Assembly (NCBI GenBank): GCA_015059685.1
Contig: SUZW01000017.1
Location: 1 to 41,271, forward strand
Direction: 5' to 3'
From: Rikenellaceae bacterium
GTDB lineage: Bacteria; Bacteroidota; Bacteroidia; Bacteroidales; Rikenellaceae
Length of the DNA: 41,271 bases
Below, in pieces: positions 26,111 to 35,976 of the stretch. Under the pieces are notes generated by a model. The model was not told where the DNA came from. It made no database searches and saw only the letters and a list, made by a program, of their open reading frames with translations. Numbering within the stretch: the stretch's first letter is position 1; each line of letters starts with the position of its first letter. The position numbers and the translations under genes were made by a program.

Positions 26111-27358
26111 TTACTTAAATGCTTTATGACCGATATCCTTACGATAGAATAAATTTTCGCACTCAATTTTTGCGACCTCCTCGTTGGCCTTGCGGTGCGC
26201 ATCGGCAAGGGTTGCACCCTTTGCCACAACAAACAACACACGACCACCATTTGTTATGAGCTCGCCATCTTTAATGGCTGTACCCATATGGAATACCGTG
26301 CCATCAACCTTCTCGGTGCCATGAATTGCGTAGCCCTTTGCGTAGTCGCCAGGATAGCCCTTCGATGCGAGAACAATGCCGAGAGTAACATCCTTGCTCC
26401 ACACAATTGGTGCAGGTTCAACGCCCGTAGCCACAGCCTCGAAAACATTGGCGATATCGCTATCTATCAACGGCAAAACAACCTCTGTTTCGGGGTCACC
26501 AAAGCGAGCGTTAAACTCGATAACCTTCACTCCGTCAGCAGTTTTCATTAAACCTCCATAGAGCACTCCCGTAAGCGGGCAACCCTCCTTGACCATCGCC
26601 TTTGCCGTAGGGCGCATTACACGCTCCATAGCAAACTCCAAGTCCTCATCGGTGATAAACGGCAACGAGGTATAGGCTCCCATACCGCCCGTATTTGGAC
26701 CTTTGTCGCCATCGTAGGCTCGTTTGTGGTCCTGCGCCACAGGCATAGGATAGACATTCTCGCCCTCGACAAAGCACATCAACGAAAACTCCGGACCTTC
26801 GAGGTAGTCCTCTACAACGACACGCCCTTTACCAAAGCGGTCATCGAGCAACATATCTCGCAACGCCTCACGAGCCTCCTCCATCGTTTCGGCAATAACT
26901 ACGCCCTTACCTGCTGCCAAACCATCATATTTCAGCACCGCAGGGAGTGGGCGAGCCTCGACATAGGCTACCGCCTCGTCGTAGTTGTCGAATGCCTTAT
27001 ATCCTGCAGTCGGGATATCGTACTTCGCCATCAACTCCTTGGCAAACTCCTTCGATGTTTCGATACGAGCAGCTGATTTGGTATGACCGAAAATTTTGAA
27101 ACCCTCCTTGCGGAACTCGTCGGCAATACCCACCGCCAAAGCGGCCTCGGGACCAACTACGGTCAAGTCGATAGCGTTCTCCTTGACAAACGCCTTCAAC
27201 TTCTCGACCTCGGTATCCTTAATCGCTACGCACTCCGCCTGGCGAGCAATACCCGCATTTCCGGGTGCGCAAAATATCTTATCCACGCTCGGCGAACGGA
27301 ACAGAGCATCTACGATAGCGTGCTCACGACCTCCCGAACCAACGACTAAAACTTTCAT
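26111..27358 (-). CDS. purD: Phosphoribosylamine-glycine ligase (GAR synthetase)
   Basis: 415 residues, ATP-grasp enzyme. It joins glycine to phosphoribosylamine, the product of PurF, whose gene lies in the same cluster. The start [15 protein letters not shown] is the PurD signature; the ATP-grasp core is [13 protein letters not shown]; the metal and substrate loop is [12 protein letters not shown]. It is 7 bases before folD and follows purH after a 50-base gap filled by a TTAGCCATT array next to the start codon. Confidence 0.96.
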   Translation of the reverse strand: MKVLVVGSGGREHAIVDALFRSPSVDKIFCAPGNAGIARQAECVAIKDTEVEKLKAFVKENAIDLTVVGPEAALAVGIADEFRKEGFKIFGHTKSAARIETSKEFAKELMAKYDIPTAGYKAFDNYDEAVAYVEARPLPAVLKYDGLAAGKGVVIAETMEEAREALRDMLLDDRFGKGRVVVEDYLEGPEFSLMCFVEGENVYPMPVAQDHKRAYDGDKGPNTGGMGAYTSLPFITDEDLEFAMERVMRPTAKAMVKEGCPLTGVLYGGLMKTADGVKVIEFNARFGDPETEVVLPLIDSDIANVFEAVATGVEPAPIVWSKDVTLGIVLASKGYPGDYAKGYAIHGTEKVDGTVFHMGTAIKDGELITNGGRVLFVVAKGATLADAHRKANEEVAKIECENLFYRKDIGHKAFK

Positions 27359-27363
27359 ATCTT

Positions 27364-27398
27364 TTTAGCTATTAGCTATTGGCCATTAGCCATTAGCT
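27364..27398. repeat. Heptamer array, TTAGCCATT family
   Basis: Five units beginning about 6 bases upstream of the purD ATG and filling most of the purH-purD gap. Confidence 0.8.
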
Positions 27399-27408
27399 GA
27401 TTATTATT

Positions 27409-28938
27409 CTAATGCTTAAAATGTCTCATTCCAGTGAAGAGCATAGTAATGCCCAACTCGTTAGCCTTCTTAATCGAGTCCTCGTCACGAACAGAGCCAC
27501 CAGGCTGAACGATAGCCGTTACGCCATACTCGGCTGCAAAAGCAACAGTGTCATCGAATGGAAGGAAGCCATCCGAAGCGAGCACAAGACCCTCAGTGTG
27601 ACCTGCAGCCTGCGCCTGTTTCAGAGCAATTTCGGCAGAGCCTACACGGTTCATCTGACCTGCACCAACGCCCAAAGTTGCGCCATTCTTCACTACGGCG
27701 ATAGCGTTCGACTTCACATGTTTAACCACACGCCAGCCGAAGTTCATATCGGTCAGCTGCTCCTCTGTCGGCTTTACCTCGGTTACGCACATATCCGCAA
27801 CAACCTCCTTTGTGGTGGTGTCGAGGTGCTGAACAAGCAGACCGCCATTTACGCTGATATACTGATTTTGAACATCGTCGGTGCGAGTCATATCGACCTT
27901 CAAAACTCGCAAATTCTTCTTCGAGCAGAGAATTTCGAGAGCCTCAGGGGTGAACGATGGAGCCATAACAATCTCCAAGAATATAGGCTTCATTCCGAGT
28001 GCTACATCTGCGGTAACCTCACGATTGAGAGCCACGATACCACCAAAGATACTCTTTGTGTCGGCCTCGTAAGCACGAGTCCAAGCCTCCAACGCATCCT
28101 TTCCAATCGCTGCACCGCAAGGGTTCATGTGCTTCAAAGCTACGCAGAAAGGCTCCTCGAACTCACGCACGATATTGAGGGCAGCATTTGCATCCTGAAT
28201 ATTGTTGTACGAGAGCTCCTTGCCGTTTAACTGCTCGGCATACGCCAACGAGAAGTGAGTTGTAGAGTTATCACGATAGAACTTTGCCGACTGGTGAGGG
28301 TTCTCGCCATAGCGCAACGACTGCTGCTCGTCGAACTCCAAAAAGAGCTTCTCCGACAAACCCGCCTGCTTGCGCATATAGGTTGCGATGCACATATCGT
28401 ACTCTGCGGTATGAGTATAAGCCTTTGCCGAGAGTTGCAAACGAGTTTCAACCTTTGTATTGCCCTCCGCCTTAATCTCATCGAGGATCTGTGCATAGTC
28501 CGCAGGGTCGCAAACTACGGTTACATCCTTGTAGTTCTTTGCTGCCGAGCGCAACATCGAAGGGCCACCGATGTCGATATTCTCGATAGCTTCGGCCATC
28601 TCTACGCCCTCCTTGGCGATAGTTTGGCGGAAAGGGTAGAGGTTTACGCAGACCATATCTATAAACTCGATACCATTCTCACGCAACGCCTGCAAGTGAC
28701 TCTCCAAATCACGACGAGCCAACAAGCCTCCATGTACCTTTGGGTGCAAGGTCTTAACACGACCATCGCAAATCTCAGGGAAGCCTGTAACCTCGCTGAT
28801 GCCGATAGTCTTAACTCCGTTATCCTCCAACAAACGCTGTGTACCGCCCGTTGCGATAATCTCCCAGCCAAGCGACTGCAGACCGCTGACAAACTCAACC
28901 AAGCCTGTCTTGTCGCTTACACTAACTAATGCTCTCAT
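27409..28938 (-). CDS. purH: Bifunctional AICAR transformylase/IMP cyclohydrolase
   Basis: 509 residues. The MGS-like N-terminal domain (IMP cyclohydrolase; MRALVSVSDKTGLVEF start, TGFPEICDGRVKTLHPKVHGG) is followed by the AICAR transformylase domain with the catalytic KHMNPCGAAIG segment and GVGAGQMNRV. It completes IMP using 10-formyl-THF supplied by FolD. Gap of 116 bases to purM holds two different heptamer arrays. Confidence 0.96.
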   Translation of the reverse strand: MRALVSVSDKTGLVEFVSGLQSLGWEIIATGGTQRLLEDNGVKTIGISEVTGFPEICDGRVKTLHPKVHGGLLARRDLESHLQALRENGIEFIDMVCVNLYPFRQTIAKEGVEMAEAIENIDIGGPSMLRSAAKNYKDVTVVCDPADYAQILDEIKAEGNTKVETRLQLSAKAYTHTAEYDMCIATYMRKQAGLSEKLFLEFDEQQSLRYGENPHQSAKFYRDNSTTHFSLAYAEQLNGKELSYNNIQDANAALNIVREFEEPFCVALKHMNPCGAAIGKDALEAWTRAYEADTKSIFGGIVALNREVTADVALGMKPIFLEIVMAPSFTPEALEILCSKKNLRVLKVDMTRTDDVQNQYISVNGGLLVQHLDTTTKEVVADMCVTEVKPTEEQLTDMNFGWRVVKHVKSNAIAVVKNGATLGVGAGQMNRVGSAEIALKQAQAAGHTEGLVLASDGFLPFDDTVAFAAEYGVTAIVQPGGSVRDEDSIKKANELGITMLFTGMRHFKH

Positions 28939-28961
28939 ATATCTATATTTTAATTATTCTT

Positions 28962-28997
28962 GCTATTAGCCTTTAGCCTTTAGCCATTGGCTTTTTT
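28962..28997. repeat. Heptamer array, TTAGCCTTT/TTAGCCATT family
   Basis: Four units, with CTTT replacing CATT in two, about 23 bases upstream of the purH ATG. Confidence 0.75.
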
Positions 28998-29026
28998 ATT
29001 AAATTGATAATACTGATAAATAGAAA

Positions 29027-29053
29027 CTACTATCTACTCACTACTCACTACTA
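29027..29053. repeat. Heptamer array, ACTACTC family
   Basis: Three to four CTACTCA units with period 7, two bases before the purM stop codon. The same family and placement as the array at the mazG stop codon. Confidence 0.7.
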
Positions 29054-29054
29054 A

Positions 29055-30080
29055 TTATTCAATTACAACGCCCTCTTCGGCTGTTACCTTACCGATAATC
29101 GAGGCTTTCTCGCCAGCAGCAGCCAAGATTTCGAGAGCCTTCTGTGCCTCGCTCTCGTCGAGTGCGATAACCATACCCACGCCCATATTGAAGATGTTGA
29201 ACATCTCACGGTGAGGGATATTACCATACTTTTCGAGCAACTTGAATACGCCCAAAATCTCCCACGAGCCTTCGTTTATGTGCAAGCCCTGGCCATCGTG
29301 CAAGATGCGTGGAATATTCTCGTCGAAGCCACCACCCGTGATGTGGCAGATGCCGTGAACATCGCAGTTGCGTACAACCTCCAACACCTGCTTAACATAG
29401 ATGCGGGTAGGGCAGAGCAGAGCCTCGCCCAAAGTGCGGTCGCCCAACTCCTCGTACTTTGCATTCAGGTCGAGATTGTTATCTGCCAACACCTTACGCA
29501 CAAGTGAGAAACCGTTTGAGTGAACACCACTCGAAGCGATACCAATCAGCACATCGCCAACCTTAACCTTCGAGCCATCAATAAGTTGCGACTTCTCGAC
29601 AACACCGCAAGTGAAACCTGCGATATCATACTCACCATCCTCGTACATGCCGGGCATCTCGGCAGTTTCACCGCCAATCAGCGCACAACCAGCCTGACGA
29701 CAACCCTCGGCAACACCTGCCACGATAGCCTCAACCTTTGCAGGGATATTGTGGCCGAGTGCCACATAGTCGAGGAAGAACAACGGCTCGGCACCCTGTG
29801 CCAAGACATCATTCACACACATCGCAACAGCGTCGATACCTATGGTATCGTGCTTGTCCATTGCGAAGGCCAACTTCAACTTTGTTCCTACGCCATCGGT
29901 GCCGCTGACCAATACAGGCTCCTTGATGTTGAGTGCTGCGAGGTCGAACATACCGCCAAAGGCTCCGATATTACCCATCGTACCCAAACGATTGGTCGAT
30001 GCCACATGTTGTTTAATTCGGCGCACCACCTCATAACCAGCCTCGAGATTTACGCCCGCTTTTTCGTAATTTACTGCCAT
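29055..30080 (-). CDS. purM: Phosphoribosylformylglycinamidine cyclo-ligase (AIR synthetase)
   Basis: 341 residues, the standard length. PurM closes the imidazole ring of AIR from FGAM, the product of PurL. Visible signatures: [10 protein letters not shown] with [28 protein letters not shown], and [13 protein letters not shown]. Four bases after purF, so they are tightly coupled. Confidence 0.96.
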   Translation of the reverse strand: MAVNYEKAGVNLEAGYEVVRRIKQHVASTNRLGTMGNIGAFGGMFDLAALNIKEPVLVSGTDGVGTKLKLAFAMDKHDTIGIDAVAMCVNDVLAQGAEPLFFLDYVALGHNIPAKVEAIVAGVAEGCRQAGCALIGGETAEMPGMYEDGEYDIAGFTCGVVEKSQLIDGSKVKVGDVLIGIASSGVHSNGFSLVRKVLADNNLDLNAKYEELGDRTLGEALLCPTRIYVKQVLEVVRNCDVHGICHITGGGFDENIPRILHDGQGLHINEGSWEILGVFKLLEKYGNIPHREMFNIFNMGVGMVIALDESEAQKALEILAAAGEKASIIGKVTAEEGVVIE

Positions 30081-30084
30081 AGTC

Positions 30085-31449
30085 CTATTTGTTTGTATCT
30101 TTTATTTCGTGAAATAGTGGTGTGGGGTACTCGCCATTGAAGCAAGCGAAGCATAACTTCTCGCACTTGCCGCACGACGAAGCCAAGCACTCCTCGTAGG
30201 AGAGGAACGCCAAAGAGTCGGCACCAATATAATCTTTCGCCTCCTCGATAGACATTCGAGCCAACAAGAGGTCATCGAGCGTGGTCGTATCGACACCATA
30301 ACAACAAGGGTGTGTCATCGTAGGGCTCACGATGCGAATATGCACCTCCTTAGCACCCGCCTGGCGCAAAAGCGAAACGATGCGCTTCGATGTTGTACCT
30401 CGCACAATCGAGTCATCTATCAGTGCGATGCGCTTACCATCTACAATCGAGCGTATTGCCGACAACTTCATCTTAACGCCCTTCTCACGCAATGCCTGTG
30501 AAGGCTGAATAAAGGTGCGGCCTATATATTTATTCTTAATGAGTCCCATCTCGTATGGGATACCACTCTCCTCGGCATAGCCCATTGCAGCCGACAACGA
30601 TGAGTCGGGTACTCCGACAACAATATCTGCCTCGGCAGGGGCCTCGTGCCACAATCTTCGTCCCGACTCCTTGCGGAAAGCGTGAACATTACAGCCGTCA
30701 ATATCGCTATCGGGGCGGGCAAAGTAGATATACTCCATCGAGCACATATTGCAAGATGGCTTCAAGGCGTAGTTGCGGGAACGAATACCGTTGTGGTCAA
30801 TCGTGATAACCTCACCCGGTGCTACATCTCGCACAAACTCTGCACCCATAACATCGAAGGCGCAGGTCTCACTCGAGACGACATATCCATCGCCCAACTT
30901 ACCAATTGCAAGAGGTCGCAAGCCGTACTTGTCACGGCAGGCATAGAGGCGATTTTGAGTCATTATGATAAAGGCGAACGAACCCTCCAATTTGTCGAGA
31001 GCCTCCATAATCGTAAAGATGCGTGGCTCGTCAGCCTCCTTTTTGATTAGGTGGGCCAACAACTCGGCATTGGTATTGGAGTGGAACAGCGCACCCTTAC
31101 CCTCTAACTGCGCTCGTATCTCCCCATCATTTACAATATTACCATTGTGGGCAACGGCAAACGAGCCCGTATTGTGCATAAAGCTCAATGGCTCAATATT
31201 ATCTATCGAACGACCCTTTGCTGTGGTGTAGAGAAGGTGTCCAAGGCACATCTTACCCTCCAACTTTGCAAGGTTGTCCTCGTTGAAGACCTCTGCTACC
31301 AAACCGTAGCCACGATGACGATGCATGGTACCGTTACAATCAACACTCACCATGCCACACCCCTCTTGGCCTCGGTGCTGCATCGAGTGCAGACCATAAT
31401 AGACCAGTGACGAGGCGTGCTCAACATTATAAACTGCTAAAACACTCAT
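30085..31449 (-). CDS. purF: Amidophosphoribosyltransferase PurF, B. subtilis type, glutaminase site lost
   Basis: 454 residues. The phosphoribosyltransferase half is intact, with the PRPP loop [10 protein letters not shown] at 345-354, and the cysteines aligning with the B. subtilis [4Fe-4S] ligands are kept ([18 protein letters not shown]-terminal CxxxxCxxC set). The N-terminal class II glutaminase domain is degenerate: no Cys follows the initiator ([13 protein letters not shown]), the substrate Arg of GHxRY is L73 (GHLLYTT), and the Asp of SDTE is N127 (TNAE). The oxyanion pair N102-G103 is kept. It probably makes phosphoribosylamine from free ammonia or from ammonia made by a partner. The frame is open upstream to 31485, but that extension is translated repeat (MANGQWLIAKKI) and contains no Cys either. 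Confidence 0.88.
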   Translation of the reverse strand: MSVLAVYNVEHASSLVYYGLHSMQHRGQEGCGMVSVDCNGTMHRHRGYGLVAEVFNEDNLAKLEGKMCLGHLLYTTAKGRSIDNIEPLSFMHNTGSFAVAHNGNIVNDGEIRAQLEGKGALFHSNTNAELLAHLIKKEADEPRIFTIMEALDKLEGSFAFIIMTQNRLYACRDKYGLRPLAIGKLGDGYVVSSETCAFDVMGAEFVRDVAPGEVITIDHNGIRSRNYALKPSCNMCSMEYIYFARPDSDIDGCNVHAFRKESGRRLWHEAPAEADIVVGVPDSSLSAAMGYAEESGIPYEMGLIKNKYIGRTFIQPSQALREKGVKMKLSAIRSIVDGKRIALIDDSIVRGTTSKRIVSLLRQAGAKEVHIRIVSPTMTHPCCYGVDTTTLDDLLLARMSIEEAKDYIGADSLAFLSYEECLASSCGKCEKLCFACFNGEYPTPLFHEIKDTNK

Positions 31450-31454
31450 AATTT

Positions 31455-31490
31455 TTTTAGCTATTAGCCATTGGCCATTAGCCATTAGCT
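31455..31490. repeat. Heptamer array, TTAGCCATT family
   Basis: Five units starting 6 bases upstream of the purF ATG. The minus-strand reading supplies an in-frame ATG that extends purF artificially. Confidence 0.8.
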
Positions 31491-31514
31491 AATTATTAAT
31501 TTTTCATTTTTAAT

Positions 31515-34500
31515 TTACTTAGTAAAGTACTTCACTGCGTTTGCAAAGATATTCTGTCGCTTCTCGCCTGCGATATTCTTGAACAAGCAGTCATCGTAAC
31601 GCTCCGTGTGTCCCATCTTGCCGAGAATTTGTCCGTTCTTCGAGATGATACCCTCGATACCATACGACGAGCCGTTAGGGTTGTGCGGTGCATCGGTTGT
31701 AGCGTTGCCCTCCATATCGGCATATTGGAACGCCACCTGACCATTTGCGAACAACTCTTCGGCCATCTCCTCGCTCACGACGAACTTACCCTCGCCATGG
31801 CTCACTGCGATAGAGTGCAGGTCGCCAACCTCGAACGACGACAACCAAGGCGATGCGGTTGTTCCGACACGAGTCGAAACAATCTGCGAGATGTGGCGAT
31901 GAATATCGTTGTGGAAGAGGGTAGGCGACTCCTTGGTCATCATACCCAAACGACCGTATGGCAACAAGCCCGACTTAACCAACGCCTGGAAGCCGTTGCA
32001 GATACCGAGTATCAAACCGCCACGCTCAATCAACGAGTGAACAGCCTTTGTTACGGTTGCATTATTCAATACGCTGGCGATAAACTTACCGCTACCATCC
32101 GGCTCATCTCCCAACGAGAAACCACCACTCAAAACGAGGATATGACACTTGTCGATAGCCGCAGCCATTGCCTCTATCGAGTGCAAGACATCTTCCGGTG
32201 TAAGGTTGCGGAATACTCCGATATGAGTCTCTGCACCCTCACGCTCGAAGGCACGGGCCGTATCGTAGTCGCAGTTTGTACCCGGGAATACAGGGAGATA
32301 GACCTGCACCTTCTCAACCTTCTCGCCCTTATACTGCGGTGCAGCAGCGGTGTGGTTGCTCTCGCGGCACTTCTCGCCCGACTTGCCCTTTGCAGGATAT
32401 ACCTTCTCGAACTTTGCGGTGTTTGCATCGTACAACTCCGCCAACGAGAACTTCTCGCCCAAGACCTCAATGCTCTTTTCAGCTACTGTCTCACCAATCT
32501 TTATTGCGCCCTTGACCGCCTCCTTGGCCTCGACCAGAATAGAGCCATAAGAGTAGTCAAACAGGGTAGCCTCATTGCAGGTCAATTTTGCTCCAATCTC
32601 GTTACCGAACGACATCTTGGCAACCGCCTCGGCAACACCACCAAAGCCGATAGCGTATGCCGATAGTATATTGCCACTCTCAATCTCGGCAGTTACACTC
32701 TTGAAGTTGAGCTTCAGCTCGTCGGTATTTGGTGTCCAATTCACATTTGGAGTGTGCTTAACCAAGTACAAGCCATTGCCTGCGCCCTTGAACTCCGGGC
32801 TGATAGCCTTGCGTGCATCGAGTGTTGTGATGCCGAATGCAATCAAGGTTGGTGGCACATTTATATTCTGGAAAGTACCGCTCATCGAGTCCTTACCGCC
32901 AATCGAAGGCAACTCCAAGGCCTTCTGCATACGAATAGTTCCGAGCAGTGCCGACATCGGCTTGCCCCACGAGCGTGCATCGCTCATACGCTCGAAGTAC
33001 TCCTGATACGAGAAACGCATCTTCTCGTACGAAGCACCCGAAGCCACAACCTTTGCACAAGCCTCCACTACGGCATATTCAGCACCGTGATATGGCGACC
33101 AAGCCGAGATATATGGGTTGAAGCCAAACGCCATAACACTCGCTGTCGAGGTCTTACCGTGGCGTACAGGCAGGGTCTGCATCGACACTTGTGTCTCGGT
33201 GCGCTGTGTCTTACCTCCAAACGGCATCAACACTGTCGAGCGACCGATGGTCGAGTCGAACATCTCGCACAAGCCACGCTGCGACACTACATTATTGTCT
33301 TTGAGGTTGTTCAACATCTTCTCACGAAGTGTTGCACCCTCAACTTCACGATGGAATGGGTTGCGCTCCTCGATAGCTCCGAGAGCGATCTTTGTGTAGT
33401 GCTTTGCACCTGCCGAGTCGATAAACTCACGCTTCAAGTCAGCCACCTTCTCGCCACGATAGAACATACGCATACGCTGCGTGTCGGTAACATCTGCCAC
33501 ATGTGTAACCTCGACATTCTCCTCACGGCAGAGGGCTATCATAGCCTCTACATCCTTCTTCTCCACAACTACGGACATACGCTCCTGCGACTCCGAAATA
33601 GCCAACTCGGTAGCGTTCAATCCGTTATACTTTACAGGAACTCTGTCGAGGTAGATATCCAGGCCATCGGTCAGCTCTCCAATAGCAACCGATACACCTC
33701 CCGCACCAAAGTCATTCGACTTCTTGATAAGGCGTGTTACATCGCCACGACGGAACAGGTGCTGAATTTTGCGCTCCTCCGGAGCATTTCCCTTCTGCAC
33801 CTCCGAGCCACACTCCTCCAACGAAGCGGTAGTGTGCTGCTTTGACGAGCCGGTTGCTCCACCGATACCATCACGACCCGTGCGACCTCCCAAGAGGAGT
33901 ACTACATCGCCCGGTGCAGGGCTCTCACGGCGTACATCTGCCGCCTTAACGGCTCCGACAACTGCACCAACCTCCAAACGCTTTGCCACATAGTCATCGT
34001 GGTAAATCTCTCGCACATGGGTTGTCGCCAAACCTATCTGGTTACCATAACTCGAATAGCCCGCTGCCGCCTTGCGAGAAATAATGCGCTGTGGCAACTT
34101 GCCCTCGATGGTTTCGTCTATACCTTTATATATATCGCCCGCACCCGTGACACGCATAGCCTGATAAACGTATGCACGACCCGACAGTGGGTCACGAATA
34201 GCACCACCCAAGCAGGTCGAAGCACCTCCGAACGGCTCAATCTCGGTAGGGTGGTTGTGGGTTTCGTTCTTGAACTGCAAGAGCCACTTCTCCTTTTGTC
34301 CCTCGATATCGACATCAACGAAGATGGAGCAAGCGTTGTTCTCCTCGCTCACCTCCATATCGTCTAATTTGCCAATCTTACGCAAGTAGCGCCCGCCAAT
34401 AGTCGCCAACTCCATCAAGCACAACGACTTCTGCTCACGACCGAGCTCCTTGCGCATCACGCCAAACTCTGCCAATGCGGTTTCGTACTCGCTCTTCATA

Positions 34501-35213
34501 AACGAGTCGTCAATCTTTACCTCCTCAATCTCGGTAGTGAAGGTGGTGTGACGGCAGTGGTCGCTCCAGTAGGTGTCCAAAATTCGCAACTCGGTCTGCG
34601 TAGGGTTGCGATGCTCACTGCGGAAGTACTCCACCACGCAACGCAAATCGTCGGCATTCATCGCCAGGCCATTCGCCTTGCAGTATGGCTCCAAGTCCTC
34701 CTCCTTCATATCGGTAAAGCCCTCCAATACAGGTACAGGCTTTATGTCGGCCTGCTCTGCGTCGGACAAGATTTGCAGATTTTTCTCTCTCGACTCTACG
34801 GCATTTATGAGATAGTGCTTAATCTTTGCCATCTGCTCCTCCGTTACACCATCATCGAAGATGTAGAGGCGTGACGAGCGAATTTTAACCTCTGCCGTAG
34901 GCTCCAACAAGTGAACGCAATCTACGGCCGAAGATGCACGCTGGTCGAACTGACCAGGCAGGTACTCTATAGCGAGGTACTTCTTACCCTCGTAGTCGCA
35001 CTCGTCAGAGACGCAGTCGGTAACAATCTCACCAAATACGGAGTAGCGACAACGCTCCACCAAGTCGTCGCTGAAGCCGAATAAATCGTAAACATTGAGT
35101 ACTCTCAACTCCTTGATGGCGAGGGAGAGGTTCTCGTTCAACTCCTTGCGGAGCGACTCTGCCTCGACCTGAAAGCGAGCGTACTTCTCGACAAATATTC
35201 TGTGATTTTTCAT
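31515..35213 (-). CDS. purL: Phosphoribosylformylglycinamidine synthase, large single-chain type
   Basis: 1232 residues: the fused PurL found in Proteobacteria, Bacteroidetes and eukaryotes. An N-terminal domain and the two AIRS-like domains (for example SGRAYVYQAMRVTGAGD, GGRTGRDGIGGATGSS) are followed by a class I glutaminase with nucleophile C1072 in GICNGFQAL and the SHGEGKF histidine. It converts FGAR to FGAM with glutamine and ATP. Unlike PurF in this cluster its glutaminase site looks complete. The ATG at 35213 (MKNHRIFVEKYARFQ) is chosen; the open frame begins 19 codons earlier in repeat sequence. Sixty bases after purE, 65 before purF. Confidence 0.96.
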   Translation of the reverse strand: MKNHRIFVEKYARFQVEAESLRKELNENLSLAIKELRVLNVYDLFGFSDDLVERCRYSVFGEIVTDCVSDECDYEGKKYLAIEYLPGQFDQRASSAVDCVHLLEPTAEVKIRSSRLYIFDDGVTEEQMAKIKHYLINAVESREKNLQILSDAEQADIKPVPVLEGFTDMKEEDLEPYCKANGLAMNADDLRCVVEYFRSEHRNPTQTELRILDTYWSDHCRHTTFTTEIEEVKIDDSFMKSEYETALAEFGVMRKELGREQKSLCLMELATIGGRYLRKIGKLDDMEVSEENNACSIFVDVDIEGQKEKWLLQFKNETHNHPTEIEPFGGASTCLGGAIRDPLSGRAYVYQAMRVTGAGDIYKGIDETIEGKLPQRIISRKAAAGYSSYGNQIGLATTHVREIYHDDYVAKRLEVGAVVGAVKAADVRRESPAPGDVVLLLGGRTGRDGIGGATGSSKQHTTASLEECGSEVQKGNAPEERKIQHLFRRGDVTRLIKKSNDFGAGGVSVAIGELTDGLDIYLDRVPVKYNGLNATELAISESQERMSVVVEKKDVEAMIALCREENVEVTHVADVTDTQRMRMFYRGEKVADLKREFIDSAGAKHYTKIALGAIEERNPFHREVEGATLREKMLNNLKDNNVVSQRGLCEMFDSTIGRSTVLMPFGGKTQRTETQVSMQTLPVRHGKTSTASVMAFGFNPYISAWSPYHGAEYAVVEACAKVVASGASYEKMRFSYQEYFERMSDARSWGKPMSALLGTIRMQKALELPSIGGKDSMSGTFQNINVPPTLIAFGITTLDARKAISPEFKGAGNGLYLVKHTPNVNWTPNTDELKLNFKSVTAEIESGNILSAYAIGFGGVAEAVAKMSFGNEIGAKLTCNEATLFDYSYGSILVEAKEAVKGAIKIGETVAEKSIEVLGEKFSLAELYDANTAKFEKVYPAKGKSGEKCRESNHTAAAPQYKGEKVEKVQVYLPVFPGTNCDYDTARAFEREGAETHIGVFRNLTPEDVLHSIEAMAAAIDKCHILVLSGGFSLGDEPDGSGKFIASVLNNATVTKAVHSLIERGGLILGICNGFQALVKSGLLPYGRLGMMTKESPTLFHNDIHRHISQIVSTRVGTTASPWLSSFEVGDLHSIAVSHGEGKFVVSEEMAEELFANGQVAFQYADMEGNATTDAPHNPNGSSYGIEGIISKNGQILGKMGHTERYDDCLFKNIAGEKRQNIFANAVKYFTK

Positions 35214-35217
35214 ATTC

Positions 35218-35275
35218 TTTTTAGCTATTAGCCATTGGCCATTAGCCATTAGCCAATTCTTAATTCTCAATTCTT
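35218..35275. repeat. Two heptamer arrays: TTAGCCATT (35218-35255) and AATTCTT (35252-35275)
   Basis: Five TTAGCCATT units begin 5 bases upstream of the purL ATG. They are followed by AATTCTT/AATTCTC units with period 7 that reach the purE stop codon. Together they fill the whole purE-purL gap. Confidence 0.75.
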
Positions 35276-35753
35276 AATTCAGATTTGGGAGCTCTGCTGC
35301 CAAAACTGTTGCTGTTTGCTTTGCTCGGAAGGCGAGCAACTTCTCCTCGACAGCCTTGTCGGTGAGGGCGAAAATCTGTGCAGCAATCAAAGCCGCATTC
35401 TTTGCTCCGTTGATGGCGGTTGTAGCCACAGGGATACCGCCCGGCATCTGCACAATCGACAAAAGCGAGTCCAAACCTCCAAGTGCCGAGGTCTTGATTG
35501 GTACACCGATAACAGGCACCGTTGTCATCGCTGCCGTAACGCCTGCTACATGCGCTGCACCGCCCGCACCGGCTATGATTGCGCCAAAGCCACGCTCACG
35601 AGCCGACTTGGCAAACTCATACATCAAATCGGGAGTACGGTGTGCGCTGATAACACGCTTCTCGTACTCGATGCCCAACTCTTCGAGGGTTTCGCAAGCT
35701 GCCTTCATAACATCCCAGTCGCTTGTCGATCCCATTACCACTGCTACCTTCAT
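35274..35753 (-). CDS. purE: 5-(carboxyamino)imidazole ribonucleotide mutase
   Basis: 159 residues. PurE moves or adds the carboxyl group of AIR to give CAIR. Family motifs: [28 protein letters not shown] and [12 protein letters not shown]. No purK is next to it, so I cannot say from position alone whether this is a class I (PurK-dependent) or class II (AIR carboxylase) form. First gene of the purine operon, about 220 bases behind the promoter at 35977-36007 with a terminator-like hairpin between. Confidence 0.94.
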   Translation of the reverse strand: MKVAVVMGSTSDWDVMKAACETLEELGIEYEKRVISAHRTPDLMYEFAKSARERGFGAIIAGAGGAAHVAGVTAAMTTVPVIGVPIKTSALGGLDSLLSIVQMPGGIPVATTAINGAKNAALIAAQIFALTDKAVEEKLLAFRAKQTATVLAAELPNLN

Positions 35754-35766
35754 AATCTCTTTTTAC

Positions 35767-35797
35767 TTTTAGCCATTAGCCATTGGCCATTGGCTTT
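35767..35797. repeat. Heptamer array, TTAGCCATT family
   Basis: Four units beginning 13 bases upstream of the purE ATG and downstream of the leader hairpin. Confidence 0.8.
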
Positions 35798-35851
35798 TTG
35801 TTTATAATGTTAATTGTATAATTCGACTTATCAGGCTAATAGCCTAAAACA

Positions 35852-35887
35852 AAAAAGACCGCTACACACCCGTGTAGAGGTCTTTTT
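35852..35887. terminator. Terminator/attenuator hairpin in the purE leader
   Basis: Stem AAAAAGACC-CTACAC with GTGTAG-GGTCTTTTT around a 4-base loop, with one opposed unpaired base on each side (G861/A878). A/T runs on both sides make it a candidate terminator on either strand. It lies between the purE promoter and the purE ATG. Confidence 0.75.
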
Positions 35888-35970
35888 ACCTGCATACTTT
35901 CGCCCCCGACATTTGCTGCGACTTTCGATGACGCTGCACACAAGAGGCGATATGTAAGCACTGCAAAAAC
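35852..35970 (-). ncRNA. Candidate small RNA or attenuator leader of the purine operon
   Basis: Minus-strand promoter TTTG-N19-TATCTTTG (36007-35977) should start transcription near 35970. About 85 unannotated bases with a G-rich stretch (CGGGGGCG) are then followed by the intrinsic terminator at 35852-35887. This reads either as a free-standing RNA of about 120 bases or as a transcription attenuator for purE and the genes behind it. It lacks the helix-8 loop of SRP RNA and the ZTP, guanine and THF riboswitch signatures that I could recall, so it is left unclassified. Confidence 0.5.
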
Positions 35971-35976
35971 ATATCG
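35948..35976. promoter_or_regulatory. Inverted repeat at the purE promoter, possible operator
   Basis: CGATATGT (35948-35955) and ACATATCG (35969-35976) form a perfect 8-bp inverted repeat with a 13-base spacer directly downstream of the -7 box, over the predicted transcription start. It could bind a repressor or form a 5' hairpin of the transcript. Confidence 0.45.

Noticed and set aside
26104..26250. N-terminal extension of folD
   Set aside because: It lies within purD in another frame; the known FolD start and 7-base spacing favour 26103.
35852..35976. SRP RNA, tmRNA, 6S or ZTP riboswitch at the purE leader
   Set aside because: The SRP helix-8 motif, the tmRNA 5' end and the ZTP 3' core are absent; the 6S shape cannot be judged by eye, so the RNA is left unclassified.
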